A stretch of 37,601 nucleotides of DNA, taken from the NCBI GenBank assembly GCA_937873135.1, contig CALMVQ010000302.1, forward strand, positions 1 through 37,601, in the 5' to 3' direction. Under the pieces are notes generated by a model. It was not told where the DNA came from. It saw only the letters and a list, made by a program, of their open reading frames with translations, and ran no database searches. The stretch comes from an uncultured Scytonema sp. (GTDB lineage: Bacteria > Cyanobacteriota > Cyanobacteriia > Cyanobacteriales > Nostocaceae). This document shows positions 16,240 to 26,238 of the stretch, piece by piece. Both the position numbers and the translations under genes were made by a program. Positions within the stretch are counted from its first letter, which is position 1. Each line of letters begins with the position of its first letter.

Positions 16240-16806
16240 TCAACGCCTGATCCAATGCAGCAATTTATCAGAAGCATAAACATCGCGATAAAAGTTGAGT
16301 TGCTCGCATTTTAAGTAACACGCACCTCTATGGCCACGTCGGAGAAAGGTATTATTCCCCCAAGCTATAATTTCGTTAGTTACATCATCACAACAATTCC
16401 ATTCATTATAAATAACTTCCCCGTGGAACATAACAATTGGCCAAGCCATCGTTACACCTGGTTGAGCGAGAATCGCCCACCAATTTATTTCTCTGCTTAT
16501 CGCTGAGGTTTTGTCAAAAAAAGGTCCGTCTGCACAAAAATAGACAAGACTGTCGGCGTACTCAGCAGCTAAAATATCTCCCCTTCCTTGTCGCAATGCT
16601 TCACAATGCGTTGGCCACCAATGTTTGTTCTCCTGTTCTATATGTTCTATACTGTATTGCGGAGTTATTTCAGGCAAAATTTTCTCATATAGAGAAATAT
16701 ATGTCTCAGCGTACCCCAGCATTTCTAATGCTTTTTCATTAGAAACTAGCTTTGGCTTTGAATAATCTACAGATAACTCATTGTAGTAGTTAGTTTTCTT
16801 AATCAT
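16240..16806 (-). CDS. NTF2/SnoaL-like protein
   Basis: A 188-residue protein with an NTF2-like alpha+beta barrel pattern: an N-terminal helix (ALEMLGYAETYISLYEKILPE), then WPTHCEALRQGRGDILAAEYADSLVYFC, the barrel strands around WWAILAQPGVTMAWPIVMFHGEVIYNEW and the end GHRGACYLKCEQLNFYRDVY. The fold is used by many small enzymes (isomerases, cyclases, dehydratases) and by non-catalytic binding proteins. Acidic and His residues that could serve as catalysts are present (Asp and His in the barrel), but the activity cannot be assigned. It is on the strand opposite to the ThDP, KAS III and SDR genes, with 1.4 kb between their starts. Membership in the metabolic cluster is a positional inference. 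Confidence 0.7.
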   Translation of the reverse strand: MIKKTNYYNELSVDYSKPKLVSNEKALEMLGYAETYISLYEKILPEITPQYSIEHIEQENKHWWPTHCEALRQGRGDILAAEYADSLVYFCADGPFFDKTSAISREINWWAILAQPGVTMAWPIVMFHGEVIYNEWNCCDDVTNEIIAWGNNTFLRRGHRGACYLKCEQLNFYRDVYASDKLLHWIRR

Positions 16807-18205
16807 TTCAAACCTCTACGCAAAGTTGTAATTGAACGTTACAGTGCTGAAATTAGATCCTACTTGGAGAACTGTAGAACACGGGACTTTTTGGGAATAA
16901 CTATAATTAGTATTTTTATTTACTCAAAAAAATAGGGAGGCAAGTGGGAGTTTTTTTGTCCCCATACTTGCAGTAAGAAATAGTAAGCCACTCCTAAATG
17001 AATAGCTCATAAAGCAGGTTTTTTTGTGATGTTCTTTGAATCATTGTCTATATTTCAGCAGGTCTTTGCCAGTCAAGATAGAAAACTTAAGGAAAAAAGT
17101 TAAGATTTATTTCGTTGTATATCATCGAAAGCTATCACTCAAGCGACTTTCAGCTTTTAGCGAATCTGTGCTTCCGGTTGCATGTACCTTTATACAATTT
17201 ACTTAGTACAAGTTGCATTCTGCGGCCCTTTTGCGGAAGGCGATCTTTTTGGTAGTAGACGCTGAGTTTCCGCAGTGTAGGGGAATAAAGTAGCTGTAAA
17301 GAGTTGTTCATCAGGTGATGAGTGTCTGACTATAGCACTTGTCGATAGATTTATATCATGTCCGCTCTGATTACTGATCATTAAAGCTAGAACTCTCCTA
17401 GTGAGCTTTACGTCCCCGAACCGCCTGCGTTCTCACTCTTAGGGGAGCCAGTACGCCCTTGGAGAGAAGTCTGAGCGGCATAAGCCACCTTAAAGAACTT
17501 CGTTCTGTTCGCCCAGTTGTAGCATACGAGCATGGTGGGGTTCAGTGTCTGATGACATATCTTTTTCTACTATAATTTTATTTAACGCTGATTTAGTAAA
17601 GATTTTATGACGCTTGTCGCCTTATTTAGTTGAGTTATCAGACTAAAAATAATATCTATAAAAAATCTTAACTTTCTACTAAGTTGATTAATTTAAGTTG
17701 CTTAAGTTTTGTAAAGTTAGGAAAATTGAGCTTAAAGAGTATAACTTAAGTACTTGGCAAAAAAGCTATCCTATGACAGATATGGAGACATTAATTTTGT
17801 AGAAAATCTGCTATTAATTTTCCACTTCCCTGTTCTAATTGTGCATAAGTTGATGAGATTGAAACCTATAAATAAAATAAGAAGGTTAGCTATTCAAGTT
17901 AAACTACTGTTAAGTAAAAAGGTAGGAGTTGACTTAAGTACTCAAAGCTCATAAATGTGTAATTTATGACCAAAATATCTTGGGTAATTGAATTTATAAG
18001 CACATGTGAATTAACAAACAAGCCATGCTGCCTTCAAAGCCCTCTACGTATGGCTTCTTGTTGAATGTACAGAATGGTGGTCAAAAATATCCTATCTGCA
18101 ACTTATCTATATATCACTTGGTAGTAAGTAACTGACTTGTAAACTACCTACACTTTGTACACAAGCAAAGTCAATTATCAACCCATATGCATTCACTTTG
18201 CCTTT
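16807..18205. other. 1.4-kb divergent intergenic region, AT-rich with one dispersed repeat
   Basis: Lies between the NTF2-like gene (leftward) and the ThDP enzyme gene (rightward) and should hold both promoters. It contains the dispersed repeat unit 17358-17548 and an imperfect hairpin near 16940-16971. The stretch 17549-18150 is very AT-rich. Short frames here start with TTG and carry no recognisable motif, so no gene is called. No obvious operator repeat for the AraC-type protein was found. Confidence 0.6.
17358..17548 (+). repeat. Dispersed repeat, long copy
   Basis: Begins ATGTCCGCTCTGATTACT (identical to 27807-27824) and ends GGTGGGGTTCAGTGT (identical to 27895-27909). Both copies share an internal AGCTTTACG string. 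This copy is 191 bp, the other 103 bp, so the interiors differ by insertion or deletion. Confidence 0.7.
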
Positions 18206-20095
18206 ATGAACACTAAATCCCCCGCTAACAAAAAGACTACGGCCAAAAAGTTAAAAGCCGATGCCAATACCGAATTCACATCACTTCAGACTACATACAT
18301 TACAAATAAATCCGACGAACATAGTCTTTTCTTACCATCTAAATCATCTTTACTCCTCTCACCTCTTGCAAATGTCCAGTCTAGCCCTCAATTGGACATT
18401 GCGTCAGCCGTCAAAGAAAGTAAGCAAGTCACCCCTGTCTCAGTAGCTGAAGCAGTTGTCAAGATGCTGGAAGAGATGGGAGTACAATATGCGTTTGGTG
18501 TTTCGGGAGGAGCGATCGCACCCCTTTGGCACGCACTGCAACACAGTTTAATCCAGGTACTGCACTTTCGTCACGAAGCAGGAGCAGCTTTTGCCGCCGC
18601 CGAAGCTTACTTTGCTAGTGGTCGTCCGGTTGTAGTGTTTAGTACAGCAGGTCCGGGGATCACTAACGCGTTAACCGGATTATTCGCTGCACGCTGGGAG
18701 GGTGCAAAGGTTATTTTTCTGTCGCCTTCCACATCAACAGCGCAGCGCGGACGGTGGGCTTTTCAGGAAACCAGCGCTTACACCATGCCCTGCGCTGGAA
18801 TTTTTACTTCTGAACTACTGTTCAATTATGCAACCACTCTTGAATGTAGCAATGAACTCCCAGAGGTTCATCGACGACTGGCGAAAGGCTTAGCGCGACC
18901 GGATGGTTTTGTAGCACACTTGAGTATCCCCACCAACATCCAAACAAGTTTAATCGAGACATCGTTGCCACAAGTAACTCTTTCTGTTGCTCCCCCTGCT
19001 GCAAGCTCCGAAACGATTGCGGAATGTGCGCGGTTGTTGTCCTCGGAACCATTTGCCATCTGGGTTGGCTTTGGTGCGCGGGATGCAGCAGGGGATATTT
19101 GCCAGCTTGCTGAGAGAACGGGGGCCGGGGTGATGTGTTCGCCGCGCGGCAAAGGTATTTTTCCCGAAGACCATCCTCAATTTGTCGGTGTCACGGGCTT
19201 TGCTGGTCATGAGTCGGTTTTGAGGTATATGCAAGAGTATTGTCCTAGAAGGACGCTGGTACTCGGAACACGCCTTGGTGAATTCACCTCATTCTGGAAG
19301 CCCCAGATGGTCCCCGCTAATGGTTTTGTGCATGTTGACATCGACCCAGAAGTGCCAGGAACTGCTTATCCCTCTGCCAAGACATTTGCTATCCAGTCGG
19401 ACGTGGGAATCTTTGTGAAGGCGCTGTTGAAGCACTTCCCAAAGCGTCAAAATCGAACAAAGATCCAGTCTTTGCCTCGACCCTACCGTGCGGTAATCAA
19501 TCCCAACACAAGTAGCCCGGTGCGACCCGAGGTACTTATGAATATGATTCAACGGATAATTGTCGAGGGCAGTGATGCATTGGTGATAACTGAGGCTGGT
19601 AACTCGTTTGCTTGGGGAAATCATCTGCTGCGATTTAACCACCCAGGTCGTTATCGAGTCAGTACTGGGTACGGAGCAATGGGTTATGCTGTAACGGGCG
19701 TTGTAGGATCTGCTCTAGCTCGTAATGGCAAGGCGATCGCCATCGTTGGAGATGGTGCCATGCTCATGAACAACGAGATCAGTACTGCGGTGCAACATCA
19801 GATTTCTGCCGTTTGGATCGTACTAAACGACTCGCATTACAACATGTGTGACCAAGGAATGGCTATGTTAGGGTTTGAGGGTATAAACGCAAACATCTCA
19901 CAGACTAATTTTGTCAAGATTGCTCAAGGGATGGGAGCTAATGGTATCCGCGTTGAAAAAGAATATGACATTCAAGCAGCACTAGAGAAAGCACTAGCCT
20001 GTACTGGTCCGTTTGTAGTTGATGTGGTCATCGATCCTAAACGACCTGCACCGATTGGAAGTCGTATCAGCAACCTAAGTTTACAACAGCAATAG
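18206..20095 (+). CDS. ThDP-dependent acetolactate-synthase-like enzyme
   Basis: A 629-residue thiamin-diphosphate enzyme of the acetolactate synthase/pyruvate oxidase class. The catalytic Glu124 lies in LHFRHEAGAAFAAAEAY; the ThDP-Mg motif is GDGAMLMNN (Gly515 to Asn523). The three-domain order (PYR about 80-245, central 265-410, PP 435-610) is complete. Such enzymes decarboxylate a 2-oxo acid and transfer the resulting acyl carbanion to an aldehyde, ketone or acyl acceptor. The ATG at 18206 is preferred over TTG at 18155. About 75 residues before the PYR domain are a Lys/Ser/Thr-rich extension unusual for the class. The KAS III-like gene starts 22 bases after the stop with its own ribosome site, so they are probably cotranscribed. 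A branched-chain-biosynthesis role is unlikely given the context; a secondary-metabolic acyloin or 2-hydroxyketone role is inferred. Confidence 0.9.
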   Translation: MNTKSPANKKTTAKKLKADANTEFTSLQTTYITNKSDEHSLFLPSKSSLLLSPLANVQSSPQLDIASAVKESKQVTPVSVAEAVVKMLEEMGVQYAFGVSGGAIAPLWHALQHSLIQVLHFRHEAGAAFAAAEAYFASGRPVVVFSTAGPGITNALTGLFAARWEGAKVIFLSPSTSTAQRGRWAFQETSAYTMPCAGIFTSELLFNYATTLECSNELPEVHRRLAKGLARPDGFVAHLSIPTNIQTSLIETSLPQVTLSVAPPAASSETIAECARLLSSEPFAIWVGFGARDAAGDICQLAERTGAGVMCSPRGKGIFPEDHPQFVGVTGFAGHESVLRYMQEYCPRRTLVLGTRLGEFTSFWKPQMVPANGFVHVDIDPEVPGTAYPSAKTFAIQSDVGIFVKALLKHFPKRQNRTKIQSLPRPYRAVINPNTSSPVRPEVLMNMIQRIIVEGSDALVITEAGNSFAWGNHLLRFNHPGRYRVSTGYGAMGYAVTGVVGSALARNGKAIAIVGDGAMLMNNEISTAVQHQISAVWIVLNDSHYNMCDQGMAMLGFEGINANISQTNFVKIAQGMGANGIRVEKEYDIQAALEKALACTGPFVVDVVIDPKRPAPIGSRISNLSLQQQ

Positions 20096-20117
20096 AATTA
20101 ATAGGAGATTTGTTCTC

Positions 20118-21257
20118 ATGCATTACTCAGTAGGCATTTGCTCGCTTGCATTGAGCTTCCCGAACACCATACGTACAAACGATTACTACCGCAATAAATA
20201 TCCAGAGTTAATTGCTCAGTCCGAGCAAAGAAGTTTAGCAAAGCTGTTTTCACTGGCTGACTCCGCTCCCAGAAATGAGTTTGACTTGGAGATGATGCCT
20301 TATTTGTCAGACCCCTTTCGCGGCACCGTTGAACGGCGAGTACTTGCCCCTGGTGAGACGTCACTAACGCTTGAGTATAAAGCCGCTAAAGATGCTCTTG
20401 ACGCAGCTAAACTTTCTCCCGATGATGTCGATCTGATGATAGTCGCCTCACTCGTTGGCGAGCATATCATACCTGGCAATGCTGTTTTCCTCGCCAAGCA
20501 ACTCGGTTTACAATGTGCCGCTTGGAATCTTGATTCAATGTGCTCAGGTGCGATGGTTGCACTCCAAACTGCCAGTACACTCGTTCGAGCAGGAGAGTAC
20601 CGCAATGTGCTGGTGGTAAATTCTTGTACGTTCTCTCGCTTTCTTGATGAAAGAGATACCCTCTCGTGGGTAGCTGGTGATGCTGCCGGAGCCTTTATAG
20701 TTCGTCCAATTCAAGGCAAGCAAGGAATTCTCGGCAGCAAAACCGTTCATACCGCAGAAACTTGTGGTGCCTTTTACACTCAACTGGCACAGGATTCCCA
20801 GGGTGATCCACGATTCTTTCTAAGGTCAGCAAAGGGAGCTAATCGAATAATCAGCACTACATTTGCTAATTATGTTCGTACTTGCTGCAATGGTGCTGCC
20901 GCTGCTGCCAACGTCACACTTGACCAGATTGACTTCTTTGTTTTGAATGGAACAACTGCCTGGTTTGCTAACTTTTGCGCTCGTGTACTAGGCATTGACT
21001 TAGAGCGCACAATCAACCTCTACCCTAAGTATGGGAACATTGGACCAATAGCTGTCGTTAGTAATTTGTATTATGCAGCACAATTGGGTAAAATCAAGGA
21101 AAATGATTTGGTTCTCGTCTATTCCCTTGGTACACCAGCGAACGCTACTGCAAGTGTAATGCGCTGGGGTGATGTAGCTCTAGGACCTGTTCCAGTTAAT
21201 GAACCCAATATTGCAGTCAAAAGAGCCAAAGACAAGAGCCTTGTTATGGCTATCTAA
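20118..21257 (+). CDS. KAS III-like condensing or acyl-transfer enzyme
   Basis: A 379-residue thiolase-fold protein of the 3-oxoacyl-ACP synthase III class. The nucleophile is Cys142 in WNLDSMCSGAMVALQTAS. The Asn of the triad is present (Asn307 in YPKYGNIGPIAV). The catalytic His position reads FVLNGTTAWF, with Asn277 where FabH has His of HQANLR. Enzymes lacking that His often transfer or condense acyl groups in specialised metabolism rather than starting fatty acid synthesis. The ribosome site AGGAG precedes the ATG. It follows the ThDP gene closely and precedes an SDR gene. A likely substrate is an acyl-CoA or acyl-ACP used with the ThDP-derived unit; the exact reaction is unknown. Confidence 0.88.
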   Translation: MHYSVGICSLALSFPNTIRTNDYYRNKYPELIAQSEQRSLAKLFSLADSAPRNEFDLEMMPYLSDPFRGTVERRVLAPGETSLTLEYKAAKDALDAAKLSPDDVDLMIVASLVGEHIIPGNAVFLAKQLGLQCAAWNLDSMCSGAMVALQTASTLVRAGEYRNVLVVNSCTFSRFLDERDTLSWVAGDAAGAFIVRPIQGKQGILGSKTVHTAETCGAFYTQLAQDSQGDPRFFLRSAKGANRIISTTFANYVRTCCNGAAAAANVTLDQIDFFVLNGTTAWFANFCARVLGIDLERTINLYPKYGNIGPIAVVSNLYYAAQLGKIKENDLVLVYSLGTPANATASVMRWGDVALGPVPVNEPNIAVKRAKDKSLVMAI

Positions 21258-21303
21258 CAATATTGAATACCAATTCTCTTCACTATTACAACAAATCAAA
21301 CCT

Positions 21304-21341
21304 CCTGTAGCCCCTCCGCAAGTGGGGGGGCCGCCGACAGG
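21304..21341. repeat. GC-rich hairpin between the KAS III-like and SDR genes
   Basis: Outer stem CCTGT/ACAGG around an inner C-run/G-run (CCCCTCCGCAAGTGGGGGG). It is a typical cyanobacterial intergenic hairpin and could process or attenuate the transcript between the two genes. Confidence 0.5.
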
Positions 21342-21461
21342 TGGGATGTATTTTCCTTGTTAAACAAGGGTTTTAAGTACTTGTTACGCCAGAAAGTTTC
21401 AAAGTCCCAATCACTACTAACTAGTGTAAAACAAAGCTACTCAGACGAAAGGAACACACTC

Positions 21462-22211
21462 ATGATCGGTCAATTTTATGGAAAGGTCGCGCTGGTTACA
21501 GGAGCTTCATCAGGCATTGGTCGGGCGACTGCGATCGCGTTTGCACGTGCTGGAGCAAAGGTCGTGGTTGCTAGTCGTCGCATCACGAATGGAGAAGAAA
21601 CCGTGCACCGCATACATGAGCTTGGAGGAGAGGCTATTTTTGTCAAGACCGATGTGTCAAAGGCTGCTGAAGTAGAGGTACTAGTCAACAAGACTATTGA
21701 TTACTATGATCGTCTGGACTACGCTTGCAACAACGCTGGTATTCCGGCATCTAGTCCACTCATTGATATCTCCGAAGAGGACTGGGATCGCGTGCTCAAC
21801 GTTAATCTCAAAGGAACGTGGCTCTGTCTCAAGTATGAAATCAAGGCAATGCTCAAACGAGGTGGCGGTGCAATTGTGAACGTGGCTTCCATTGGTGGTG
21901 TCATCGGCTGTGAAGGGCTGACCAGTTACTGTGCTAGTAAAGGTGGGGTTATTGCCTTAACTCGAGCAGCGGCACTTGAATATGCCCAATCCGGTATCCG
22001 GATCAATGCTGTGAGTCCTGGTTGCGTCCAGACCGATATACTGGCTAATGTCCCACTAGACATACTTGCTCGAATTAAAGCAGCGCATCCGGTAGGACGT
22101 ATTGGCAAACCAGAGGAAATTGGAGAAGCTGTATTATGGTTGTGTTCTAATACGGCTTCCTTTGTCACTGGGCATAATATGGTAATTGATGGAGGATATA
22201 CTGCACAGTAA
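21462..22211 (+). CDS. Short-chain dehydrogenase/reductase (classical SDR)
   Basis: A 249-residue Rossmann oxidoreductase of standard length from the ATG at 21462, which has a GAAAGGA ribosome site; a TTG 105 bases upstream would add 35 unrelated residues. Motifs: TGASSGIG at 13-20, NNAG at 90-93, Asn115, Ser143, Tyr156 and Lys160 of the catalytic tetrad, and the PG motif SPGCVQTDI. Arginines at the end of strand 2 (ASRR, 37-40) favour NADP(H). Members reduce ketones, often beta-ketoacyl or hydroxyketone intermediates. It lies 204 bases downstream of the KAS III-like gene, same strand. In this context it probably reduces the carbonyl made by the two upstream enzymes (inference). Confidence 0.93.
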   Translation: MIGQFYGKVALVTGASSGIGRATAIAFARAGAKVVVASRRITNGEETVHRIHELGGEAIFVKTDVSKAAEVEVLVNKTIDYYDRLDYACNNAGIPASSPLIDISEEDWDRVLNVNLKGTWLCLKYEIKAMLKRGGGAIVNVASIGGVIGCEGLTSYCASKGGVIALTRAAALEYAQSGIRINAVSPGCVQTDILANVPLDILARIKAAHPVGRIGKPEEIGEAVLWLCSNTASFVTGHNMVIDGGYTAQ

Positions 22212-22292
22212 AGTAGAGAGTATAGCCGTCTGAAGTGAGGAGTTCTAGCCAATCTCATCGGCTGTCAAACTCTCCATAGTGTAACCATGTTA

Positions 22293-25200
22293 CTACTTCT
22301 CTATATATTCAATTGCTCCTAAGTATTTCAAAGCAAACTTTTCTGCTTCTGTTAAGCCAATCACGCTACTAATATTCATACCTTCGTAAGGTCTAGAACT
22401 TCTCAGAGTTTTTAGGGACTCACCAGTTTTTACATCCCAAAGCTTTATTGTCTCATCTTCACTACTACTGACTAGGGTTTCACCTTGAGGACTAAATGCT
22501 AATGACCAGACTAACTTAGAATGACCCAATAAAGTGTTTATACATCTGTTTCTACTGGTATCCCATAACTTGATCGTTTGGTCACCACTACCACTTGCCA
22601 GTGTGCCACCACCTAAAAAGGTGAGTGCATATACACAATTAGTATGTCCAAGCAAAGTTCCAATACATTTACCTGTACTGACATCCCAGAGTTTTATCGT
22701 TTGGTCACCACTGCCACTTGCTACAATATTACCATCAGGACTAAAGGCGAGTGACCAGATCCAGTCAGTATGAGCATACACAGTCTGAAGGCAACGACCA
22801 GTGCTGACATCCCAAAACTTTAGTGTTTGATCATTACTGGCACTGACTAGCATATGACTATCCGGGCTAAAAGCGACTACTGTTACCCAATTAGTGTGTT
22901 CTTGTAGGGTCTTGAGGCAAAGACCTGTCTTAACATCCCATAGCTTTACTGTTTGGTCCTGACTGCCACTAGCAAGTATAGTACCTTGGCAGCTGAAGGC
23001 AACTGACATAATCCAATAGCTATGTTCGCGCAAAGTTTTGAGACATTGACCAGTCCTAATATCCCAAAGCTTCACTGTTTGATCCTCACTGGCACTGGCA
23101 AGTATATTACCTTGAGGACTGAAAGCAACTGATGTGACCCGATTACTGTGTCCCTGCAAAGTCTTGAGGCATTCGCCAGTGCTGACATCCCACAGCCTCA
23201 CTGTTTGGTCACCACTACCACTTACTAGCATAGTACCTTGAGGATTGAAAGTGACTGACCATACCCCATTACAGTAACCTTGCAAGATTTTCAGGCATTG
23301 ACCTGTAGTGACATCCCATAGCCTTACCGTTTGGTCATCACCGCCACTCACTAGTATCGTGCTTTTCGGTCTAAAGGCGACTGACCACACCCTGCTAGTA
23401 TGCGCCTGTAGAGTACTTAGGCATTGACCTGTAGTGACATCCCACAACCTTACTGTTTGGTCCTCACTCCCACTTGCAAGCTTTTGCCCATCACAATTAA
23501 AAGCAACTGAATTTACGCAGTCAGTATGACCATGCAGAGTAATCAGGCATTGACCGATATTGACATCCCATATTTTCACTGTTCTGTCATAACAACCACT
23601 AGCTAAAGTATGACCATTTGGGCTGAAGGCGAGTGAGCGGCTCCCAGTGTTATTATCCTGCAAAGTTTTCAGGCAAAGACCGCTGCTAGCATCCCACAAC
23701 TTCACTGTTTGGTCATCACTGGCACTGGCAAGTATAGTACCTTGGGGGCTGAAAGTGACTGATGTAACCCGATGACTATGCCCCTGCAAAGTTTTGAGAC
23801 ATTCATAAGTGCTGACATCCCATAGCTTGACCGTTTGGTCCTCGCTGCTACTTGCAAGCAGGTTACCATTGAGACTGAACGTGACTGACCAGATGCTACC
23901 GCTATGACCTTGCAAACAAGCAAGGCAAAGACCTGTCTTAGTATCCCACAGCTTCACTATTGGGTCATCACTGCCACTAGCAAGAACATCACCATCGGGA
24001 CTAAAAGTAATCGGCCAAACAAAACCCGTATGTGCCTTGAAGCTGAGCAGTTGTTTCCCGTCCGCAACCTGATACAGGCGGATCTCACCATTAGTATCCC
24101 CCGTAGCCAAGACTTTTCCATCAGGATTAAATGCTACTGAATGAATACCACCGAGAGTTTCAATAAAAATACATTTATCTATATGGGCGTGAGCAAAATT
24201 TGCCTTGTGCAAATTCACACACCGCAGGTCTACTTGCCAAACACTTAGATAAGAAAAATCATAGGCACTTAGATCGATTTCCAGATGACAAAGCAGATTA
24301 AGGATATTTCCACCCGTATAACTTTGCTCCAGGGGTGATGTCTCTCGTAGCGTTGCTAAAATTTGAGTTAACTGATTTTCTAGGTTTTTTTTGTTTCCAA
24401 AGACAGCGAGCAACCCATTTATAACTGGTTGTAGGATAAGGCGAATTTGAGTTTCCCTCACGTAGTCTTTCGCAGTCGCCTTGATTAGAGCGTAGCAGCT
24501 AAAAAGCTTGAGATTCTGTGTTTTAATCTCTGAACAGACTTGATCTACCAATCGATTAGTCATATACTCGATGACTACAGGTTGTAGCGTAAAGAGTGCT
24601 ACGCTTTTCTCAACAAGCTCCGACTGAGTCTTTTCGAGCAAACATCGCCTTGATAAAGACTCCAGAGCCTCCAGTAATTTTAGCGGTGGTATTGGCGATC
24701 GAAGATCGTCTTGTAGCTCTGAGAACGAAATCGTCTCACGATTGATTGCTAGCCAGTACATAACTTCATGCTCTAAATCTGACAAGCGCTCTTCCTGCTG
24801 GTTCAACAGGTGGCGAATATCTCCAAAAACAGCCGTATCTTGTTTGAGAAATTCAGAAACATTACCATTAAAGACATCATTAATAGTCGTCGCCACTATC
24901 TTTAAAGCTAACGCGTTGCCAGCATACCGTTCAACTACTTTTCTCAATTCTATCTCTGAGCAAGCGCACCCCTTGAGTTTAAAGATTTTTTCCCCGTCTT
25001 CCGCCTCTAAGCCGCACAGTTGAAATGAGCGAACGGGCAGTCCTTGTCCTTCGAGTGATGCTACGTCTTTAGGTTTTTCTCGAGATGTCAGCACTAAGCT
25101 GCTAGTATGGTCAACTTCTCCTACGCATTTGATGAGTTGACCATAATCTTCATAGCCTTCCCGATACCATCCAGCATAATTGCCACTTGCTAGAATGGTT

Positions 25201-25880
25201 TCAGCATTATCAAGTATAATAAGGCAGCGGTATTTCTGTAAATAATCAATCAGTCGTGAAATTCTGCCGTCTACACTATTCGGTAAGTCAGTTTCCAAAA
25301 TCTGCCCTGAAGAGAAAAACTGAATCACATTAGCCAAAAGCTCGAGTAGTGGTGGGGCGTTATAGAGCGATCGCCAGATAACGTACTCAAAATGCTCCTG
25401 AACTTGTTCTGCTAGTTTGGCTGCCAAACAGGTTTTACCAATTCCCCCCATTCCCAAAAGTGCTACAACTCGGCAGCGATCTTTAATCAACCATTGCTCT
25501 AGCGTGTTGAGTTCCGCTGTACGTCCATAAAAAACTGATACACAAACCACTTCTCCCCAATCAACACGCTGCTTAGTAAGCTTCAAAGCTTCAAGCTTTT
25601 CTAAATCCGGTTCTCGCTGTGTATAGTCGCTTTTATCCAATTCTAAATTAAACGCCATAAACAAACGAACAATCGTTTGTTTATCTACCCCTGTTTCGCG
25701 AGTCAATACTTTTCTCAAGGTAACAGGAGTGATCCCAACGAGTTCACTTAATTCTTCAATGGTATATCTCTCGCCAGATTTTTCCTTAAATTCCCACTCA
25801 ACTTTAGCATTCTGAAGCTTCTGCCAGCCTTGTCGAGTGAGTATAAGTCCACGATTGCGTTTTTGCTGTTGCTGTTTCAT
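22293..25880 (-). CDS. STAND ATPase: HTH + NB-ARC + 14 WD40 blades (paralogue 1)
   Basis: A 1195-residue signalling ATPase. Order: N-terminal HTH of a type common in cyanobacterial NB-ARC proteins ([14 protein letters not shown]... to about residue 85, with [21 protein letters not shown]); NB-ARC with Walker A GMGGIGKT (143-150), Walker B LIILDNAE (220-227), LVLTSREKP and a GxxLAL motif (GNALALKIV); a helical arm; one or two pentapeptide-like repeats; then 14 WD40 repeats (about 575-1155), enough for two seven-bladed propellers. The tail ends [18 protein letters not shown]. The ATG at 25880 with GAGAGG upstream is preferred to TTG 25895. STAND proteins hold ADP when resting and oligomerise on ligand sensing by the C-terminal repeats. 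The ligand and output are unknown; a defence or signalling role is inferred. Paralogous to 28168-31770. Confidence 0.92.
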   Translation of the reverse strand: MKQQQQKRNRGLILTRQGWQKLQNAKVEWEFKEKSGERYTIEELSELVGITPVTLRKVLTRETGVDKQTIVRLFMAFNLELDKSDYTQREPDLEKLEALKLTKQRVDWGEVVCVSVFYGRTAELNTLEQWLIKDRCRVVALLGMGGIGKTCLAAKLAEQVQEHFEYVIWRSLYNAPPLLELLANVIQFFSSGQILETDLPNSVDGRISRLIDYLQKYRCLIILDNAETILASGNYAGWYREGYEDYGQLIKCVGEVDHTSSLVLTSREKPKDVASLEGQGLPVRSFQLCGLEAEDGEKIFKLKGCACSEIELRKVVERYAGNALALKIVATTINDVFNGNVSEFLKQDTAVFGDIRHLLNQQEERLSDLEHEVMYWLAINRETISFSELQDDLRSPIPPLKLLEALESLSRRCLLEKTQSELVEKSVALFTLQPVVIEYMTNRLVDQVCSEIKTQNLKLFSCYALIKATAKDYVRETQIRLILQPVINGLLAVFGNKKNLENQLTQILATLRETSPLEQSYTGGNILNLLCHLEIDLSAYDFSYLSVWQVDLRCVNLHKANFAHAHIDKCIFIETLGGIHSVAFNPDGKVLATGDTNGEIRLYQVADGKQLLSFKAHTGFVWPITFSPDGDVLASGSDDPIVKLWDTKTGLCLACLQGHSGSIWSVTFSLNGNLLASSSEDQTVKLWDVSTYECLKTLQGHSHRVTSVTFSPQGTILASASDDQTVKLWDASSGLCLKTLQDNNTGSRSLAFSPNGHTLASGCYDRTVKIWDVNIGQCLITLHGHTDCVNSVAFNCDGQKLASGSEDQTVRLWDVTTGQCLSTLQAHTSRVWSVAFRPKSTILVSGGDDQTVRLWDVTTGQCLKILQGYCNGVWSVTFNPQGTMLVSGSGDQTVRLWDVSTGECLKTLQGHSNRVTSVAFSPQGNILASASEDQTVKLWDIRTGQCLKTLREHSYWIMSVAFSCQGTILASGSQDQTVKLWDVKTGLCLKTLQEHTNWVTVVAFSPDSHMLVSASNDQTLKFWDVSTGRCLQTVYAHTDWIWSLAFSPDGNIVASGSGDQTIKLWDVSTGKCIGTLLGHTNCVYALTFLGGGTLASGSGDQTIKLWDTSRNRCINTLLGHSKLVWSLAFSPQGETLVSSSEDETIKLWDVKTGESLKTLRSSRPYEGMNISSVIGLTEAEKFALKYLGAIEYIEK

Positions 25881-26085
25881 GCTTACCTCTCGCAATCCCT
25901 CTCCTTAAGTTGAAGGGTACGGTTATGATGGTTAAAAATTTCTCACATTCAGCCGCCGAACCTGTTTTATCCACTGCCTATATGCTGCTATATATATTGC
26001 CCCTCCTACGATCTACTAATTTCAACAATTATGAAGTACTCTGTTATTATGATGTTACTAGAAAAGTCATTGAAAAGCAATTACC
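25881..26085. promoter_or_regulatory. Divergent promoter region between the STAND and RHH genes
   Basis: 205 bases between the divergent starts at 25880 and 26086. It must hold both promoters and is AT-rich (for example a TATATGCTGCTATATATATTG stretch around 25979-25999). No clear operator repeat for an RHH dimer was identified. Confidence 0.4.
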
Positions 26086-26238
26086 ATGCCGAGAAAATAT
26101 GCTGCTAACTTGACTATTCAGTTTTCGCACGAGGAGAAACGCATTTTGGAGGAATATTGTGAAAAGATGCAGCGAACAAAGAGCGATATCATTCGAGAGT
26201 TTGTTCGCTCACTGAAAACGAGCTTACACCAGAGCTAA
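26086..26238 (+). CDS. Small ribbon-helix-helix protein
   Basis: A 50-residue protein: a strand (YAANLTIQFS) then two helices (HEEKRILEEYCEKMQ and SDIIREFVRSLKTS), the ribbon-helix-helix layout. It starts MPRKYAANLTIQFS. It is divergent from paralogue 1 of the STAND pair, and is similar in size and layout to the RHH gene in the TnpB element (12698-12853). It may regulate its own promoter and that of the neighbouring STAND gene, act as an antitoxin-like protein, or be what is left of another TnpB-type element. No toxin is adjacent. Confidence 0.65.
   Translation: MPRKYAANLTIQFSHEEKRILEEYCEKMQRTKSDIIREFVRSLKTSLHQS

Noticed and set aside
17199-17381. 60-codon minus-strand frame
   Set aside because: Overlaps the start of a dispersed repeat and has no motif.
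17754-17954. 66-codon plus-strand frame starting with TTG
   Set aside because: AT-rich, no ribosome site, no recognisable family; probably chance in the ThDP upstream region.
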